A stretch of DNA of 64,000 bases, from positions 1 to 64,000 of the forward strand of contig JAAVDB010000002.1 of assembly GCA_014802015.1 (NCBI GenBank), read 5' to 3'. Under the pieces are notes generated by a model. It worked only from the letters and a program-made list of their open reading frames with translations, made no database searches and was not told the DNA's origin. This DNA comes from Bacteroides sp. (GTDB lineage Bacteria > Bacteroidota > Bacteroidia > Bacteroidales > Muribaculaceae). Positions within the stretch are counted from its first letter, which is position 1, and each line of letters opens with the position of its first letter. Below are positions 27,371-35,197 of this stretch, piece by piece. A program made the translations under genes and the position numbers.

Positions 27371-27982
27371 TTGAAGACTCTTGTCTATATAGTATCACTT
27401 GTGGCGCTCTCGGTCAGTGTACTGACGGGCTGTAATGCCGTGGGTTGTACGGAGAATCAGAACTCTGTGCCTCTGGCAGGGTTTTACTCCATGACGACAG
27501 GCGAGGCTATCTCGATCGACTCGCTGGCCATAGGCGGCTCGGATGCACCGGACGATTCGCTGCTGGTGGCTCCGTCCGAGCAAGTATCGGAGGTCTACCT
27601 GCCGTTACGTTCCACCGCCACCGCCACAACGTTTGTGATAAAGTACATGCAGCGTCAGTTAGCGGCTGTCGGAGCCGAGGACCGCATCACGTTCTACTAC
27701 GAGTCCAAGCCTTGGTTTGCCTCCGAGGACTGTGGTGCGATGTATCATTACCGCATCACACGCGTGGCCCATACCACCCAGCTGCTCGACTCGATAGGCA
27801 TAAGCGACTCGCTCGTGACGAATATCGAACTTCAGACCATACGCCTCTATTTCCGCACTGCTGACCCGGACGACCCTGATGAACCTCTGGATGAGGATAA
27901 TGCAGGTGATGGCGATGAGGAGGACACTGATGCTTCGGATGATGCTGATGTTCCGGCCCCGGAGGTGGCCCGCCATGCGTAG
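27371..27982 (+). CDS. DUF6452-type lipoprotein (TTG start)
   Basis: A 203-residue exported lipoprotein beginning at a TTG codon; no ATG in frame precedes the signal peptide, which ends LTGC (Cys21). NAVGCTENQNSVPLAGFYS and the pattern ending ADRI(T)FYYESKPWFASEDCGAMYHYRI match the Bacteroidetes DUF6452 family, with conserved Cys residues. The last 40 residues are an Asp/Glu-rich low-complexity tail. Its 3' end overlaps the start of the next gene by 8 nt. DUF6452 and DUF6048 genes are usually neighbours, as here; the function of the pair is unknown. Confidence 0.82.
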   Translation: MKTLVYIVSLVALSVSVLTGCNAVGCTENQNSVPLAGFYSMTTGEAISIDSLAIGGSDAPDDSLLVAPSEQVSEVYLPLRSTATATTFVIKYMQRQLAAVGAEDRITFYYESKPWFASEDCGAMYHYRITRVAHTTQLLDSIGISDSLVTNIELQTIRLYFRTADPDDPDEPLDEDNAGDGDEEDTDASDDADVPAPEVARHA

Positions 27983-28859
27983 GTTGCTGCAATTGCTCGC
28001 GGCCGTCATGCTGATGGCATGTGTGACGGTGCCGATGTCGGCCCAGCGCCGTGTCACTCCGGTCACACCTAACGACCCCGGTACGCGACCGCAGGTGTCG
28101 GACGTCAAGCAGACGATTGATCCGTCGCGTCTGGTCACCACGACTGACGCTAACGGCAATACGGTGACTGTCGATACGGTCACGGGACTCGAATATGTTG
28201 ACTCGACCCTGCTCAAGGCACCGCCCAAGATGATCTATCCCTTGCTGCATCAGGTCGTGGTGGGTGTCAATGTGTGGGATCCGATAATGCGTGCACTCGG
28301 ACAGCAGTACGGACTCGGTGACGTGTGGGGCGAAGTGAGTCTTCACAACCGTTACTTCCCGTTTTTCGCCGTCGGAGTAGGCAATATCGACACCACCCCC
28401 ATAGGTAAAAACTTTACATTCCGCACCCCGGTTGCGCCCTATTTCAAGATTGGAGCGTCCTATAATCTGTTCTACAACTCCAATCCTGCCTACCGACTGC
28501 AGGTGGGTATGCGCTATGGCTTCTCGTCGTACAAGTGGAGCGTGATTGACGCTACGGTCGACGAAGGCTACTGGCAGGATCCGTCGGTCTACTCCCTCCA
28601 CGACCTCAGCCATACGGCAGGCTATCTTGAACTGACATTCGGTATCAAGGTCAAAATCGCCGGTAACTTCTCGGCCGGATGGACTTTGGTCTATCATTCC
28701 GTGATGCACGAGTCGCGGTCGGAATACGGCAAGCCTATGTATATTCCCGGCTATGGCAAGCGCAATGGAGCGTTTACGGGCAATTTCTCCATTATATACA
28801 CCATCCCCATAAACAAAAAGGGAGCGCGGGAGGTTAATGATTTTAAAGACGTAGACTAA
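27975..28859 (+). CDS. DUF6048-type exported protein
   Basis: A 294-residue protein. I place the start at the ATG at 27975 because MRRLLQLLAAVMLMACVTVPMSAQ is a signal peptide; the longer open frame upstream would bury it and overlaps the previous gene by more than 100 nt. After a low-complexity stretch (about 30-60) the sequence is beta-rich with aromatic alternation (VVVGVNVWDP, YFPFFAVGVGN, LQVGMRYGFSSYK, AGYLELTFGIKVKIAG), suggesting a small outer membrane beta barrel. This matches the DUF6048 family. Translation is probably coupled to the DUF6452 gene by the overlap, and its stop overlaps the phoH start (TAATG). Confidence 0.82.
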   Translation: MRRLLQLLAAVMLMACVTVPMSAQRRVTPVTPNDPGTRPQVSDVKQTIDPSRLVTTTDANGNTVTVDTVTGLEYVDSTLLKAPPKMIYPLLHQVVVGVNVWDPIMRALGQQYGLGDVWGEVSLHNRYFPFFAVGVGNIDTTPIGKNFTFRTPVAPYFKIGASYNLFYNSNPAYRLQVGMRYGFSSYKWSVIDATVDEGYWQDPSVYSLHDLSHTAGYLELTFGIKVKIAGNFSAGWTLVYHSVMHESRSEYGKPMYIPGYGKRNGAFTGNFSIIYTIPINKKGAREVNDFKDVD

Positions 28860-29839
28860 TGATTGAACGTATAGTAATCATCGATAACGTTGATCCCGTG
28901 AGCTTTTACGGTGTTAACAACAGCAATATGCACCTGATCCGCAATCTGTTTCCCAAGTTGCGCATGGCGGCCCGCGGGTCGGTGATCAAGGTGATAGGCG
29001 ATGATGCCGAGACGGCTGAGTTCGAGAAAAAAATCAAGGAACTCGAAGAGTATTGCACCCGTTACAATAAACTGACCGAGGAGGTGATACTTGACATCGT
29101 CAAGGGCAATACACCCACCGAGCCAAGGCATGACGATGTGATAATCTACGGCATTAACGGCAAGCCTATCTCGCCACGCAATAAGAATCAGGAGTTGCTG
29201 GTCAAAGCATTTCGTGATAACGACCTGACATTCGCCCTCGGCCCTGCTGGCACGGGTAAGACATATATCGCCATCGCTCTTGCGGTTAAGGCGCTCAAAA
29301 ACCGTGAGGTGCGCAAGATCATCCTCTCGCGCCCTGCTGTAGAGGCCGGCGAGAAGCTGGGATTTCTGCCCGGTGACATGAAGGATAAGATCGATCCCTA
29401 TCTGCAACCTCTGTATGATGCGCTTGAGGATATGATCCCCGCCGTCAAGCTCAAGGAGTATATGGAGACCAATGTGATACAGATAGCTCCGCTCGCGTTC
29501 ATGCGCGGACGCACGTTGAGTGATGCCGTGATTGTCCTTGATGAGGCTCAGAACACCACCGTGCATCAGATCAAGATGTTCCTGACACGTCTTGGCATGA
29601 ATGCCAAGATGATAATCACCGGTGACGCCACACAGATAGACCTGCCGCGATCGGTGCAGTCGGGACTGATTCAGGCCCTTCACATACTCAAGGATGTGCC
29701 GGGCATAGGGCGCGTGGAGTTTGGCAAGAAGGACATAGTGCGACACTCGCTCGTGCAGCGCATCGTCGAGGCCTACCAGCGTCACGACGAGGAGCAGAAG
29801 GCCCGCGGCACAGATTCAACCCCCGAGTCAGAGGACTGA
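28859..29839 (+). CDS. phoH: PhoH-family P-loop ATPase
   Basis: A 326-residue PhoH-like protein (the YbeZ type). An N-terminal domain of about 115 residues contacts RNA in related proteins; the ATPase core follows with Walker A LGPAGTGKT (about residue 128), SRPAVEAGEKLGFLPGD, Walker B AVIVLDEAQN and the ITGDATQIDLP sensor. Family members associate with the rRNA-processing nuclease YbeY. It starts with the TAATG overlap to the preceding gene, so the cluster from 25.2 to 29.8 kb ends here. The symbol reflects the family rather than proven orthology to E. coli phoH. Confidence 0.93.
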   Translation: MIERIVIIDNVDPVSFYGVNNSNMHLIRNLFPKLRMAARGSVIKVIGDDAETAEFEKKIKELEEYCTRYNKLTEEVILDIVKGNTPTEPRHDDVIIYGINGKPISPRNKNQELLVKAFRDNDLTFALGPAGTGKTYIAIALAVKALKNREVRKIILSRPAVEAGEKLGFLPGDMKDKIDPYLQPLYDALEDMIPAVKLKEYMETNVIQIAPLAFMRGRTLSDAVIVLDEAQNTTVHQIKMFLTRLGMNAKMIITGDATQIDLPRSVQSGLIQALHILKDVPGIGRVEFGKKDIVRHSLVQRIVEAYQRHDEEQKARGTDSTPESED

Positions 29840-29862
29840 CAGTAAGGGTGTGTTAAGTCGAG

Positions 29863-29881
29863 AAATTTTCTCAGAAAATTT
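29863..29881. repeat. Inverted repeat overlapping a -33 box
   Basis: AAATTTTC (29863-29870) and GAAAATTT (29874-29881) form a perfect 8-bp inverted repeat with a 3-nt centre. The right arm overlaps the TTTG at 29879-29882. It could be a weak terminator for phoH or, given its position, an operator of the following promoter. Confidence 0.55.
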
Positions 29882-29910
29882 GCAACTGCGAGGATTTAAT
29901 TATAACTTTG
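29879..29910 (+). promoter_or_regulatory. Promoter of the AT-rich islet
   Basis: A -33 TTTG (29879-29882) and -7 TAACTTTG (29903-29910), separated by exactly 20 nt, form one of the best promoter matches in the window. Transcription would start near 29917, about 20 nt before the ATG at 29938. Confidence 0.75.
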
Positions 29911-29937
29911 TGAATAATGACCTCGGAAATAATAAAA

Positions 29938-30090
29938 ATGAAAGTATTGAAAGATAAAATATTGACTACATGTATCGGCGGTAACGGCAAGGATATTGGC
30001 GTTACCGGTCGAGATATTAAACTTGTAGCGGTTACAGATGCGGACAGACAGCGTCTCCGCATTTCCACATATCAGTATCTCCTGCCGTGA
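29938..30090 (+). CDS. Small ORF of 50 codons, unknown
   Basis: An ATG-started reading frame of 50 codons (MKVLKDKILTTCIGGNGKD ... ending YQYLLP) placed 20 nt after a predicted transcript start. Its TGA overlaps a GTG that opens the next frame (GTGA), an arrangement typical of coupled translation. I do not recognise the product; it is slightly basic and has no signal peptide or membrane helix. It could be a genuine small protein, a regulatory leader peptide or chance. Confidence 0.45.
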   Translation: MKVLKDKILTTCIGGNGKDIGVTGRDIKLVAVTDADRQRLRISTYQYLLP

Positions 30091-30647
30091 CACAGGTTCA
30101 GGAATATTATGATCCCATATTTATAATGCGAAGTAAGGATAATGACTCACTTCGCATTATTGATTTATGGACGTTCAGGTCGACAAAAAGCAATAAACGT
30201 TACATTGTTGAAATCGAGGGGTTCGATAAGGGATTTTACGGCATAAAGTTTTATTGGAAGGGGGTTGAGAAGAGTAATAACCGTTACTCGATCCTCACGA
30301 ATGATTATGAACCTCGAATAATCCTGCGATCTTGCATAGAGATTATGCTTAGATATTACTATGCCAACCCTTCGGCTTCGTTTGGATTCATTGCTGCACC
30401 CGATCTTGAAGAGGATATTGAAGGTAAAAAAGTGTGTCGGTCGGAGGGGAACAGAAGATTTAGGTTTTATCAACGTTTGATGGTCAATATGTTCGGTCCC
30501 GAAACTTTTTATCAGGTTGCTGATACGACTAAAACCATTTATGTAATGATAAATATGGATAAGCTGTCGTCAGGTGCGGTTACGATAAAAGAAATAGAGT
30601 TGCGGTTGAATCAATTATACGTTGGTGAATTTACGATTGATGAATAG
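30087..30647 (+). CDS. Uncharacterised protein of an AT-rich islet
   Basis: Up to 186 residues. Two starts are possible: GTG at 30087, coupled to the small upstream ORF, or ATG at 30126, which lies inside a hairpin. The body (RYIVEIEGFDKGFYGIKFYWK, RIILRSCIEIMLRYYY, SFGFIAAP, RRFRFYQRLMVNMFGPETF, KTIYVMINMD) is an alpha/beta protein rich in aromatic and basic residues, without signal peptide or membrane segment; similar unnamed proteins seem to exist in Bacteroidetes. No catalytic motif is evident. Codon use is AT-biased compared with both neighbours, suggesting recent acquisition. No mobility genes flank it. Confidence 0.8.
   Translation: MTQVQEYYDPIFIMRSKDNDSLRIIDLWTFRSTKSNKRYIVEIEGFDKGFYGIKFYWKGVEKSNNRYSILTNDYEPRIILRSCIEIMLRYYYANPSASFGFIAAPDLEEDIEGKKVCRSEGNRRFRFYQRLMVNMFGPETFYQVADTTKTIYVMINMDKLSSGAVTIKEIELRLNQLYVGEFTIDE
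30123..30160 (+). repeat. 12-bp inverted repeat enclosing a candidate start codon
   Basis: ATAATGCGAAGT (30123-30134) and ACTTCGCATTAT (30149-30160) are perfect complements around a 14-nt loop. The ATG at 30126 lies in the left arm. In RNA this would hide that start codon, so it may act as a translational switch, or as a DNA operator. Confidence 0.65.
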
Positions 30648-30726
30648 GAACACCTTCGATATTAGACTACGTTTTCATGCATTTAACATTCATTCTCTAA
30701 CCGGCACTAAGTTGATATTATAGCTA

Positions 30727-30763
30727 ACCGGGCCGAGTCGGATTGATTCCGATTCGGCCCGGT
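30727..30763. terminator. Putative bidirectional terminator
   Basis: A 16-bp stem (30727-30742 with 30748-30763, one G-T wobble) rich in GC with a 5-nt loop, between the convergent islet gene and the M13 peptidase gene. It lacks a long U-tract on either strand, so its strength is uncertain. Confidence 0.6.
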
Positions 30764-30787
30764 CTGTTTATGTGTGTGCGGGTGAGA

Positions 30788-32839
30788 TTACCAGATGATC
30801 ACGCGTTCGGCCTCGGGACGGTACATGGGCTGTCCTTCGGTGATGCCGAATGCCTCGAAGAAGGGTGCGATGTTGCGCAAGGTCACGTTCACGCGGTTGA
30901 TGCCGAGCGAGTGGGGGTCAATAGTGGTGAGCGAGCGTATCTCGGCTTCACGGATGTTATTGGCCCAGAGGTTGGCATAGTTCATGTAGAATACCTGTTC
31001 GGGGGTGAATCCGTCGATGAGCGCGTCGGCTGACTTGATGTCGACACCTTTCTCTTTCTGTGACTTGAGGAATGCCGTCATTGCCACACGCAGACCGCCC
31101 TGATCGGCGATATTCTCACCGAGGGTATAAGCGCCGTTGGCATGGAGACCGGGGAGAACCTCTACGGCATCAAACTGTGCGGCGAGACCCTTGGTCTTTT
31201 CCTCGAATTTGGCCAGATCCTCGTCAGTCCACCAGTTGACCATATTGCCGTTGCCGTCAAAGTTGCGGCCCTGATCGTCAAATCCGTGAGTCATCTCGTG
31301 ACCGATGACCACACCGATGCCGCCATAGTTCTCGGCGTCAGATGCGTTGGGGTCAAAGAAGGGGGCCTGAAGGATGGCTGCGGGGAATACGATCTCGTTG
31401 GCAAGGGGATTGTAGTAAGCGTTGACGGTCTGCGGCGTCATGCCCCACTCAGTGCGGTCGACGGGCTTGCCCCACTTGGCATACATCTCAGCCTGATGCC
31501 ACATGCTGGCATTGTGCATGTTTTCGTAATATGAGAGCTTGGGATCGATCGTCATCGAGGAGTAATCCTTCCACTTGTCAGGATAACCGATTTTGACAGT
31601 GAACGCTGCCAGTTTCTCCTGAGCGCGTGCTTTGGTCTCGTCGCTCATCCAGTCGAGGTTGGCGATATGGTCGGAGAGGGCCGAACGAAGATTTTCGACG
31701 AGTCCGATCATATAGTCCTTGGATGACTGGGGGAAGTATTTCTCGACATAGAGTTCGCCTACGGCCTCACCGAGAGCGCCTTCGGTGGCTCCGAGAGCAC
31801 GTTTCCAGAGGGGACGGAGCTCCTGAACGCCGCTGCGAACCTTTGAGTATTCAAAGTTAGCGTTGACGAAGTCGTCCGACAGACGGCTTGAGGCCTGTGA
31901 CACGTAGTCCCAAAGATAATAGTCCTTGATCTCACGGTCGGTGAGCGAGCTCATCAGGCGCGAGGCTGTGGCCATGACCTTGGGGTCGGATACGATGATG
32001 GTGTCGGGGGTCTCGATACCCATTGTCTCGATAAAGAAGCGATCCCAGTTGACCGAGGGATACGTCTCCTTGACCTGCGCGATGGTGAAGGGGTTGTACA
32101 TCGCGGGGATGTTGCGGCGCTCCTCACGTGTCTTGCTGTCCTTGGCCAGGGCGGTCTCGATCTTCATTACATTGGCAGTGATGCGCTCGGCGTCCTCCTT
32201 GGAGTATCCGGCATTCTGCATCTGGGTGGTGATGAGCGTCTTGTAGGCATTGCGGACGGCAGTGTTGCGCTCATCGTCGAGCAGATAGTAGTCGCGGTCG
32301 CCCATGCCGAGGCCGGTGCCGTCGAGATACATCGCATAGACAGTCGAGTTGGTCAGATCCTCCATGGGGCCGGCTCCGAAGAAGGGTGAGCCGTAGTTGG
32401 CATGCATCCAGAAGAACAGGTCGGTCATGCCGTCGGCCGGAGTCTCTTCGATCTTCTTGAGGTCGGCGAGGATGGGTGTCGCACCCTCGGCATTGCGACG
32501 GGCGGTGTCCATGGCCTGCGAGTAGAGAGTCCATACTTTGTCGGCTACACTTCCCGGCTCGGGGTTGGTAGCGCCGAGCCCCTCGACGAGTGACTTGACA
32601 CGCGACTCGCATGAGTCGTTGATGATGTCAAACTGGCCGTAGCGGGCATGCTCGGCTGTAAGAGGGTTAGCCTCCATCCATCCCTTGTTGATGCGGGTGT
32701 AGAAGTCCTGACCCGCAGGGATTGTGGTGTCGATGTAGGCTGCATTGAGGCTGGCGAGGTGCTCGCCGCCCCCGTGACTGCACGATGTCGTGGCAAATGC
32801 GAGTGTCATGGCAATTGCGGGGAAAATTGTAGCTTTCAT
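30788..32839 (-). CDS. pepO: M13-family zinc endopeptidase, exported lipoprotein
   Basis: A 683-residue neprilysin/PepO-type metallopeptidase. The signal ends TTSC (Cys20). The catalytic domain holds NAYYNPLANEIVFPAAIL (substrate-backbone motif NAYY), the zinc motif HEMTH (His514, Glu515, His518) and GENIADQGG with third zinc ligand Glu575 and Asp579. The N-terminal helical domain encloses the active-site chamber, so it cleaves oligopeptides rather than whole proteins. Length is standard. It is the last gene after adk-xseB, 30 nt from xseB, and probably acts in the periplasm or at the outer membrane in peptide use. Confidence 0.95.
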   Translation of the reverse strand: MKATIFPAIAMTLAFATTSCSHGGGEHLASLNAAYIDTTIPAGQDFYTRINKGWMEANPLTAEHARYGQFDIINDSCESRVKSLVEGLGATNPEPGSVADKVWTLYSQAMDTARRNAEGATPILADLKKIEETPADGMTDLFFWMHANYGSPFFGAGPMEDLTNSTVYAMYLDGTGLGMGDRDYYLLDDERNTAVRNAYKTLITTQMQNAGYSKEDAERITANVMKIETALAKDSKTREERRNIPAMYNPFTIAQVKETYPSVNWDRFFIETMGIETPDTIIVSDPKVMATASRLMSSLTDREIKDYYLWDYVSQASSRLSDDFVNANFEYSKVRSGVQELRPLWKRALGATEGALGEAVGELYVEKYFPQSSKDYMIGLVENLRSALSDHIANLDWMSDETKARAQEKLAAFTVKIGYPDKWKDYSSMTIDPKLSYYENMHNASMWHQAEMYAKWGKPVDRTEWGMTPQTVNAYYNPLANEIVFPAAILQAPFFDPNASDAENYGGIGVVIGHEMTHGFDDQGRNFDGNGNMVNWWTDEDLAKFEEKTKGLAAQFDAVEVLPGLHANGAYTLGENIADQGGLRVAMTAFLKSQKEKGVDIKSADALIDGFTPEQVFYMNYANLWANNIREAEIRSLTTIDPHSLGINRVNVTLRNIAPFFEAFGITEGQPMYRPEAERVIIW

Positions 32840-32869
32840 TTGTAAGGGAATATTGATGATTGGTGTCGA

Positions 32870-33091
32870 TTACTCCTGACGCAGTGATGCGAGCGTGTCG
32901 CGCAACCTTTCTTCGGTGGTGGTGATACGTCTGCGGCACTCACCGAGCAGTTCGGTGGCGCGGCGCGTATAGTCGGCCAGGCGGTCGATGTCGCAATGGT
33001 CGCTCTGCATCATCCTGACGATGCTCTCAAGCTCGGCCACGCACTGCGAGTAGGTCAGTTCGCCCAGAGGGGTGAAGTCGGTTGCTTCCAT
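32870..33091 (-). CDS. xseB: Exodeoxyribonuclease VII small subunit
   Basis: A 73-residue helical protein with the XseB pattern LTYSQCVAELESIVRMMQ...DIDRLADYTRRATELLGECRRRI followed by a short acidic-basic tail. XseB subunits coat the long helix of XseA in the single-strand nuclease used in mismatch repair and removal of damaged DNA. The partner xseA is not in this window. It lies 21 nt behind adk and 30 nt ahead of the M13 peptidase gene. Confidence 0.9.
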   Translation of the reverse strand: MEATDFTPLGELTYSQCVAELESIVRMMQSDHCDIDRLADYTRRATELLGECRRRITTTEERLRDTLASLRQE

Positions 33092-33112
33092 GGGGTATAT
33101 ATCAAGTATATA

Positions 33113-33685
33113 TTATTTCGCGTCGATTTCGCTGACGATGCGGTCGAAGATTTCGTCAATGCTCCCGAGGCCGTGTATGGCACGGTAGTGGCCGTTGCGC
33201 ACATAGAACTCGCGCAGCGGTGAGGTGGTATTGTGATACACCTGCAGACGCTGGCGTATTGTCTCGGCATTGTCGTCGGCACGTCCTGATGACTTGCCGC
33301 GCTCGATCAGTCGCTCGGTGAGCACGTCGTCGGGCACTTCGAGTCCTATTACGGCGTGGATCTTCTCGCCGCGTTTGTCAAGCATCTTGGCCAGTTCCTC
33401 GGCCTGAGGTATGGTGCGAGGGAATCCATCGAAGATGAAACCCTTGGATGAGGGAGTCAGTCGGTCAACCTCAGATGCGAGGATGCGTACCATGAGGTCG
33501 TCAGGTATGAGATTACCCTTTGAGATGTAGCTTTCAGCTATGCGGCCGAGCTCCGAGCCGGCTGCGATTTCACGGCGAAGCACGTCGCCGGTCGAGATGT
33601 GAGTCAGACCGTAACGGTCGATAAGTTTCTCACTCTGAGTGCCCTTGCCGCTGCCAGGGCCTCCGAAAATTACGAGATTAAACAT
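33113..33685 (-). CDS. adk: Adenylate kinase (short LID form)
   Basis: A 190-residue enzyme interconverting ATP + AMP and 2 ADP. P-loop GGPGSGKGT at residues 8-16; STGDVLRREI and FIFDGFPRTIPQAEEL are AMP-binding signatures; the RGKSSGRADDN segment carries the LID arginines. The LID is short and has no zinc-binding cysteines, as in eukaryotic-type and many Bacteroidetes enzymes. It lies 135 nt downstream of hpt. Confidence 0.96.
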   Translation of the reverse strand: MFNLVIFGGPGSGKGTQSEKLIDRYGLTHISTGDVLRREIAAGSELGRIAESYISKGNLIPDDLMVRILASEVDRLTPSSKGFIFDGFPRTIPQAEELAKMLDKRGEKIHAVIGLEVPDDVLTERLIERGKSSGRADDNAETIRQRLQVYHNTTSPLREFYVRNGHYRAIHGLGSIDEIFDRIVSEIDAK

Positions 33686-33728
33686 TCTTTTGCTTTTACC
33701 TTTCAGAATTGATTGTAATGTGTATGAA

Positions 33729-33786
33729 TTCCGGCCACGGTGTGTGCAAGTGGCCCCCTCACGGGGCTTCGTCGCTCGGGCCGGAT
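33729..33786 (-). promoter_or_regulatory. Nested hairpin between hpt and adk
   Basis: TTCCGGCC (33729-33736) can pair with GGCCGGAT (33779-33786; one mismatch at the end), enclosing an inner GCCCC/GGGGC hairpin (33753-33757 with 33763-33767). No U-tract follows on the minus strand. It may be a weak terminator or an attenuator that lowers adk expression relative to hpt. Confidence 0.4.
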
Positions 33787-33820
33787 GGTGTGTGCGGATG
33801 TGGTGAACACGTGTGTGTCC

Positions 33821-34369
33821 TTATGCTTCGGACTCCTCGTCGAGCACGTATATCTCATTGAGATTACGAGCCATGCCGTCGATGTCGAGTCCATAGCCGA
33901 TGATGAATTTCTTGGGTATCTCGAAGCCGATGTAGTCGGGTTCGATCTTTACTTCGAGAGCCTCGGGCTTGAACAGCAGCGTGGCGACGCGCACCGAAGC
34001 GGGATTCATGGCGCTGACATCGGCCTGCAGACGCTTCATGGTGCGTCCGGTGTCGATGATGTCTTCGACGATGATCACGTGACGACCTGTCAGGTCCTCG
34101 TTGAGGCCCATTATCTGTTTTACCGTGCCTGTCGATCCCGTGCCCTCATAACTCTTGAGGCGTATGAATGTGATTTCGGCATCTATGTCGAGCGCGCGAA
34201 ACAGGTCTATGGCAAACGGCGCTGCACCGTTGAGCACGCATACCAGCAGCGGATATTCGCCGGCATAGTCGGCCGATATGCGCTGACCCAGACGTGCAAC
34301 CTGCTCGCTGATAGTTTCCTTGTCTATGAAAGGACGAAATGTGAGACCTTTATATGTCTTTCGTTTCAT
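33821..34369 (-). CDS. hpt: Hypoxanthine phosphoribosyltransferase
   Basis: A 182-residue type I PRTase of purine salvage, making IMP (and probably GMP) from the free base and PRPP. The PRPP motif VIIVEDIIDTGRTM is near residues 98-111, LLVCVLNGAAPFAIDL contributes the pyrophosphate loop, and FIGFEIP/FIIGYGLDIDG binds the purine. A promoter inside the preceding small gene gives a predicted leader of only about 11 nt. Confidence 0.95.
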   Translation of the reverse strand: MKRKTYKGLTFRPFIDKETISEQVARLGQRISADYAGEYPLLVCVLNGAAPFAIDLFRALDIDAEITFIRLKSYEGTGSTGTVKQIMGLNEDLTGRHVIIVEDIIDTGRTMKRLQADVSAMNPASVRVATLLFKPEALEVKIEPDYIGFEIPKKFIIGYGLDIDGMARNLNEIYVLDEESEA

Positions 34370-34385
34370 TTTGGCTAATTTGGGG

Positions 34386-34417
34386 CAAAGTTAGTAATTC
34401 TTTGTCACATTTTCAAT
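34386..34417 (-). promoter_or_regulatory. Promoter of hpt
   Basis: On the minus strand the -7 box is TAACTTTG (34393 to 34386) and a near -33 box is ATTG (34417 to 34414), 20 nt apart. It overlaps the 3' end of the small gene before hpt, so hpt can be transcribed apart from the kinase pair. Confidence 0.6.
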
Positions 34418-34612
34418 GTTTGCGCCTGAAATTCTGCGCCCCCGTTTTTCAGCTAACAGCACGGCTGCAGGCACGATCAGCGGCTGACCGTGCTCGTCGG
34501 CTATAACCATGTCCTGACCGAGAGCTGCCTTGCGTCGCAACAGGTTCTCGTAGGACTGCTTCAGGCCTTCGTTGATTTTTTCAAACAGTTTCAGTTCTTC
34601 CTGTTCAGACAT
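34391..34612 (-). CDS. Small partner of zeta-like kinase, possible antitoxin
   Basis: A 73-residue soluble protein: an acidic/basic helical N-terminus (EQEELKLFEKINEGLKQSYENLLRRKA) followed by DMVIADEHGQPLIVPAAVLLAEK. It overlaps the end of the kinase gene by 22 nt, so the two are co-translated. The pairing suggests a toxin-antitoxin module with the toxin first, but the sequence is not that of the classical epsilon antitoxin and I do not recognise the family. A non-toxic accessory role is possible. Confidence 0.7.
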   Translation of the reverse strand: MSEQEELKLFEKINEGLKQSYENLLRRKAALGQDMVIADEHGQPLIVPAAVLLAEKRGRRISGANIENVTKNY

Positions 34613-35163
34613 GATTCTTTGATAGTATTAAATGATGTATGGTCGACTGTCTGTCGGTTGTTGGCTATAAGTGTCGCGGCCTCTACATTGTTGAATAGCA
34701 TCCAGCTGTCGACGATGCCGGTAAAGATGTTGAAGAAGTTCTTTAGCCCTGACCAGTAGCGGCGTATGATAGTGTCGACCGGAATGTTGTGTCCACCTTC
34801 GCTGACGCGTTTGGCTACTCGCTGTATGGCCATCTCAGGCGATGACAGCCAGAAAAACAACAGTATGACCTCATAGCCGAGTTTGTGCGCCTTGTTGATC
34901 AGCAGTGCGTAACTCTTGGTGGCAAGCGTGGTCTCAAGCGCGAACGTCTTGAGCTGCGACATCAGTACCTCTATGCGTTGCAACATGAGTTTCCCTGCTT
35001 CGATCGCCACTGATTCGGGATTGAATGGCGACAGGCCTTTGGCGATCTCGTCGGCATTGACAAATTCCCGGCATTCGAGCAGATCGGGCAGTACGGAATA
35101 GGAGGCTGTCGTCTTGCCGGCGCCGTTGCATCCTGCGATAATATATAATGTCGGTCTGATCAT
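34591..35163 (-). CDS. Zeta-toxin-like P-loop kinase
   Basis: A 190-residue zeta-toxin-family kinase. Walker A is GCNGAGKTT (residues 11-19), followed by FVNADEIAKGLSPFNPES with Asp38 at the catalytic-base position, FALETTLATKSY, and RVAKRVSEGGHNIPVDTIIRRY, which carries the arginines that bind ATP. Classical zeta toxins phosphorylate UDP-N-acetylglucosamine; this compact subfamily (about 190 residues) is common in bacteria, and its substrate is not established. It is followed by an overlapping 73-residue gene and preceded by a promoter with an inverted repeat. Confidence 0.85.
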   Translation of the reverse strand: MIRPTLYIIAGCNGAGKTTASYSVLPDLLECREFVNADEIAKGLSPFNPESVAIEAGKLMLQRIEVLMSQLKTFALETTLATKSYALLINKAHKLGYEVILLFFWLSSPEMAIQRVAKRVSEGGHNIPVDTIIRRYWSGLKNFFNIFTGIVDSWMLFNNVEAATLIANNRQTVDHTSFNTIKESCLNRKN

Positions 35164-35197
35164 GGTGGATTGTTATGATGTAGCGGTATGTGAATTG

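Noticed and set aside
28856..29785. 309-codon open frame opposite phoH
   Set aside because: Antisense of a gene with clear Walker motifs; no promoter or family match.
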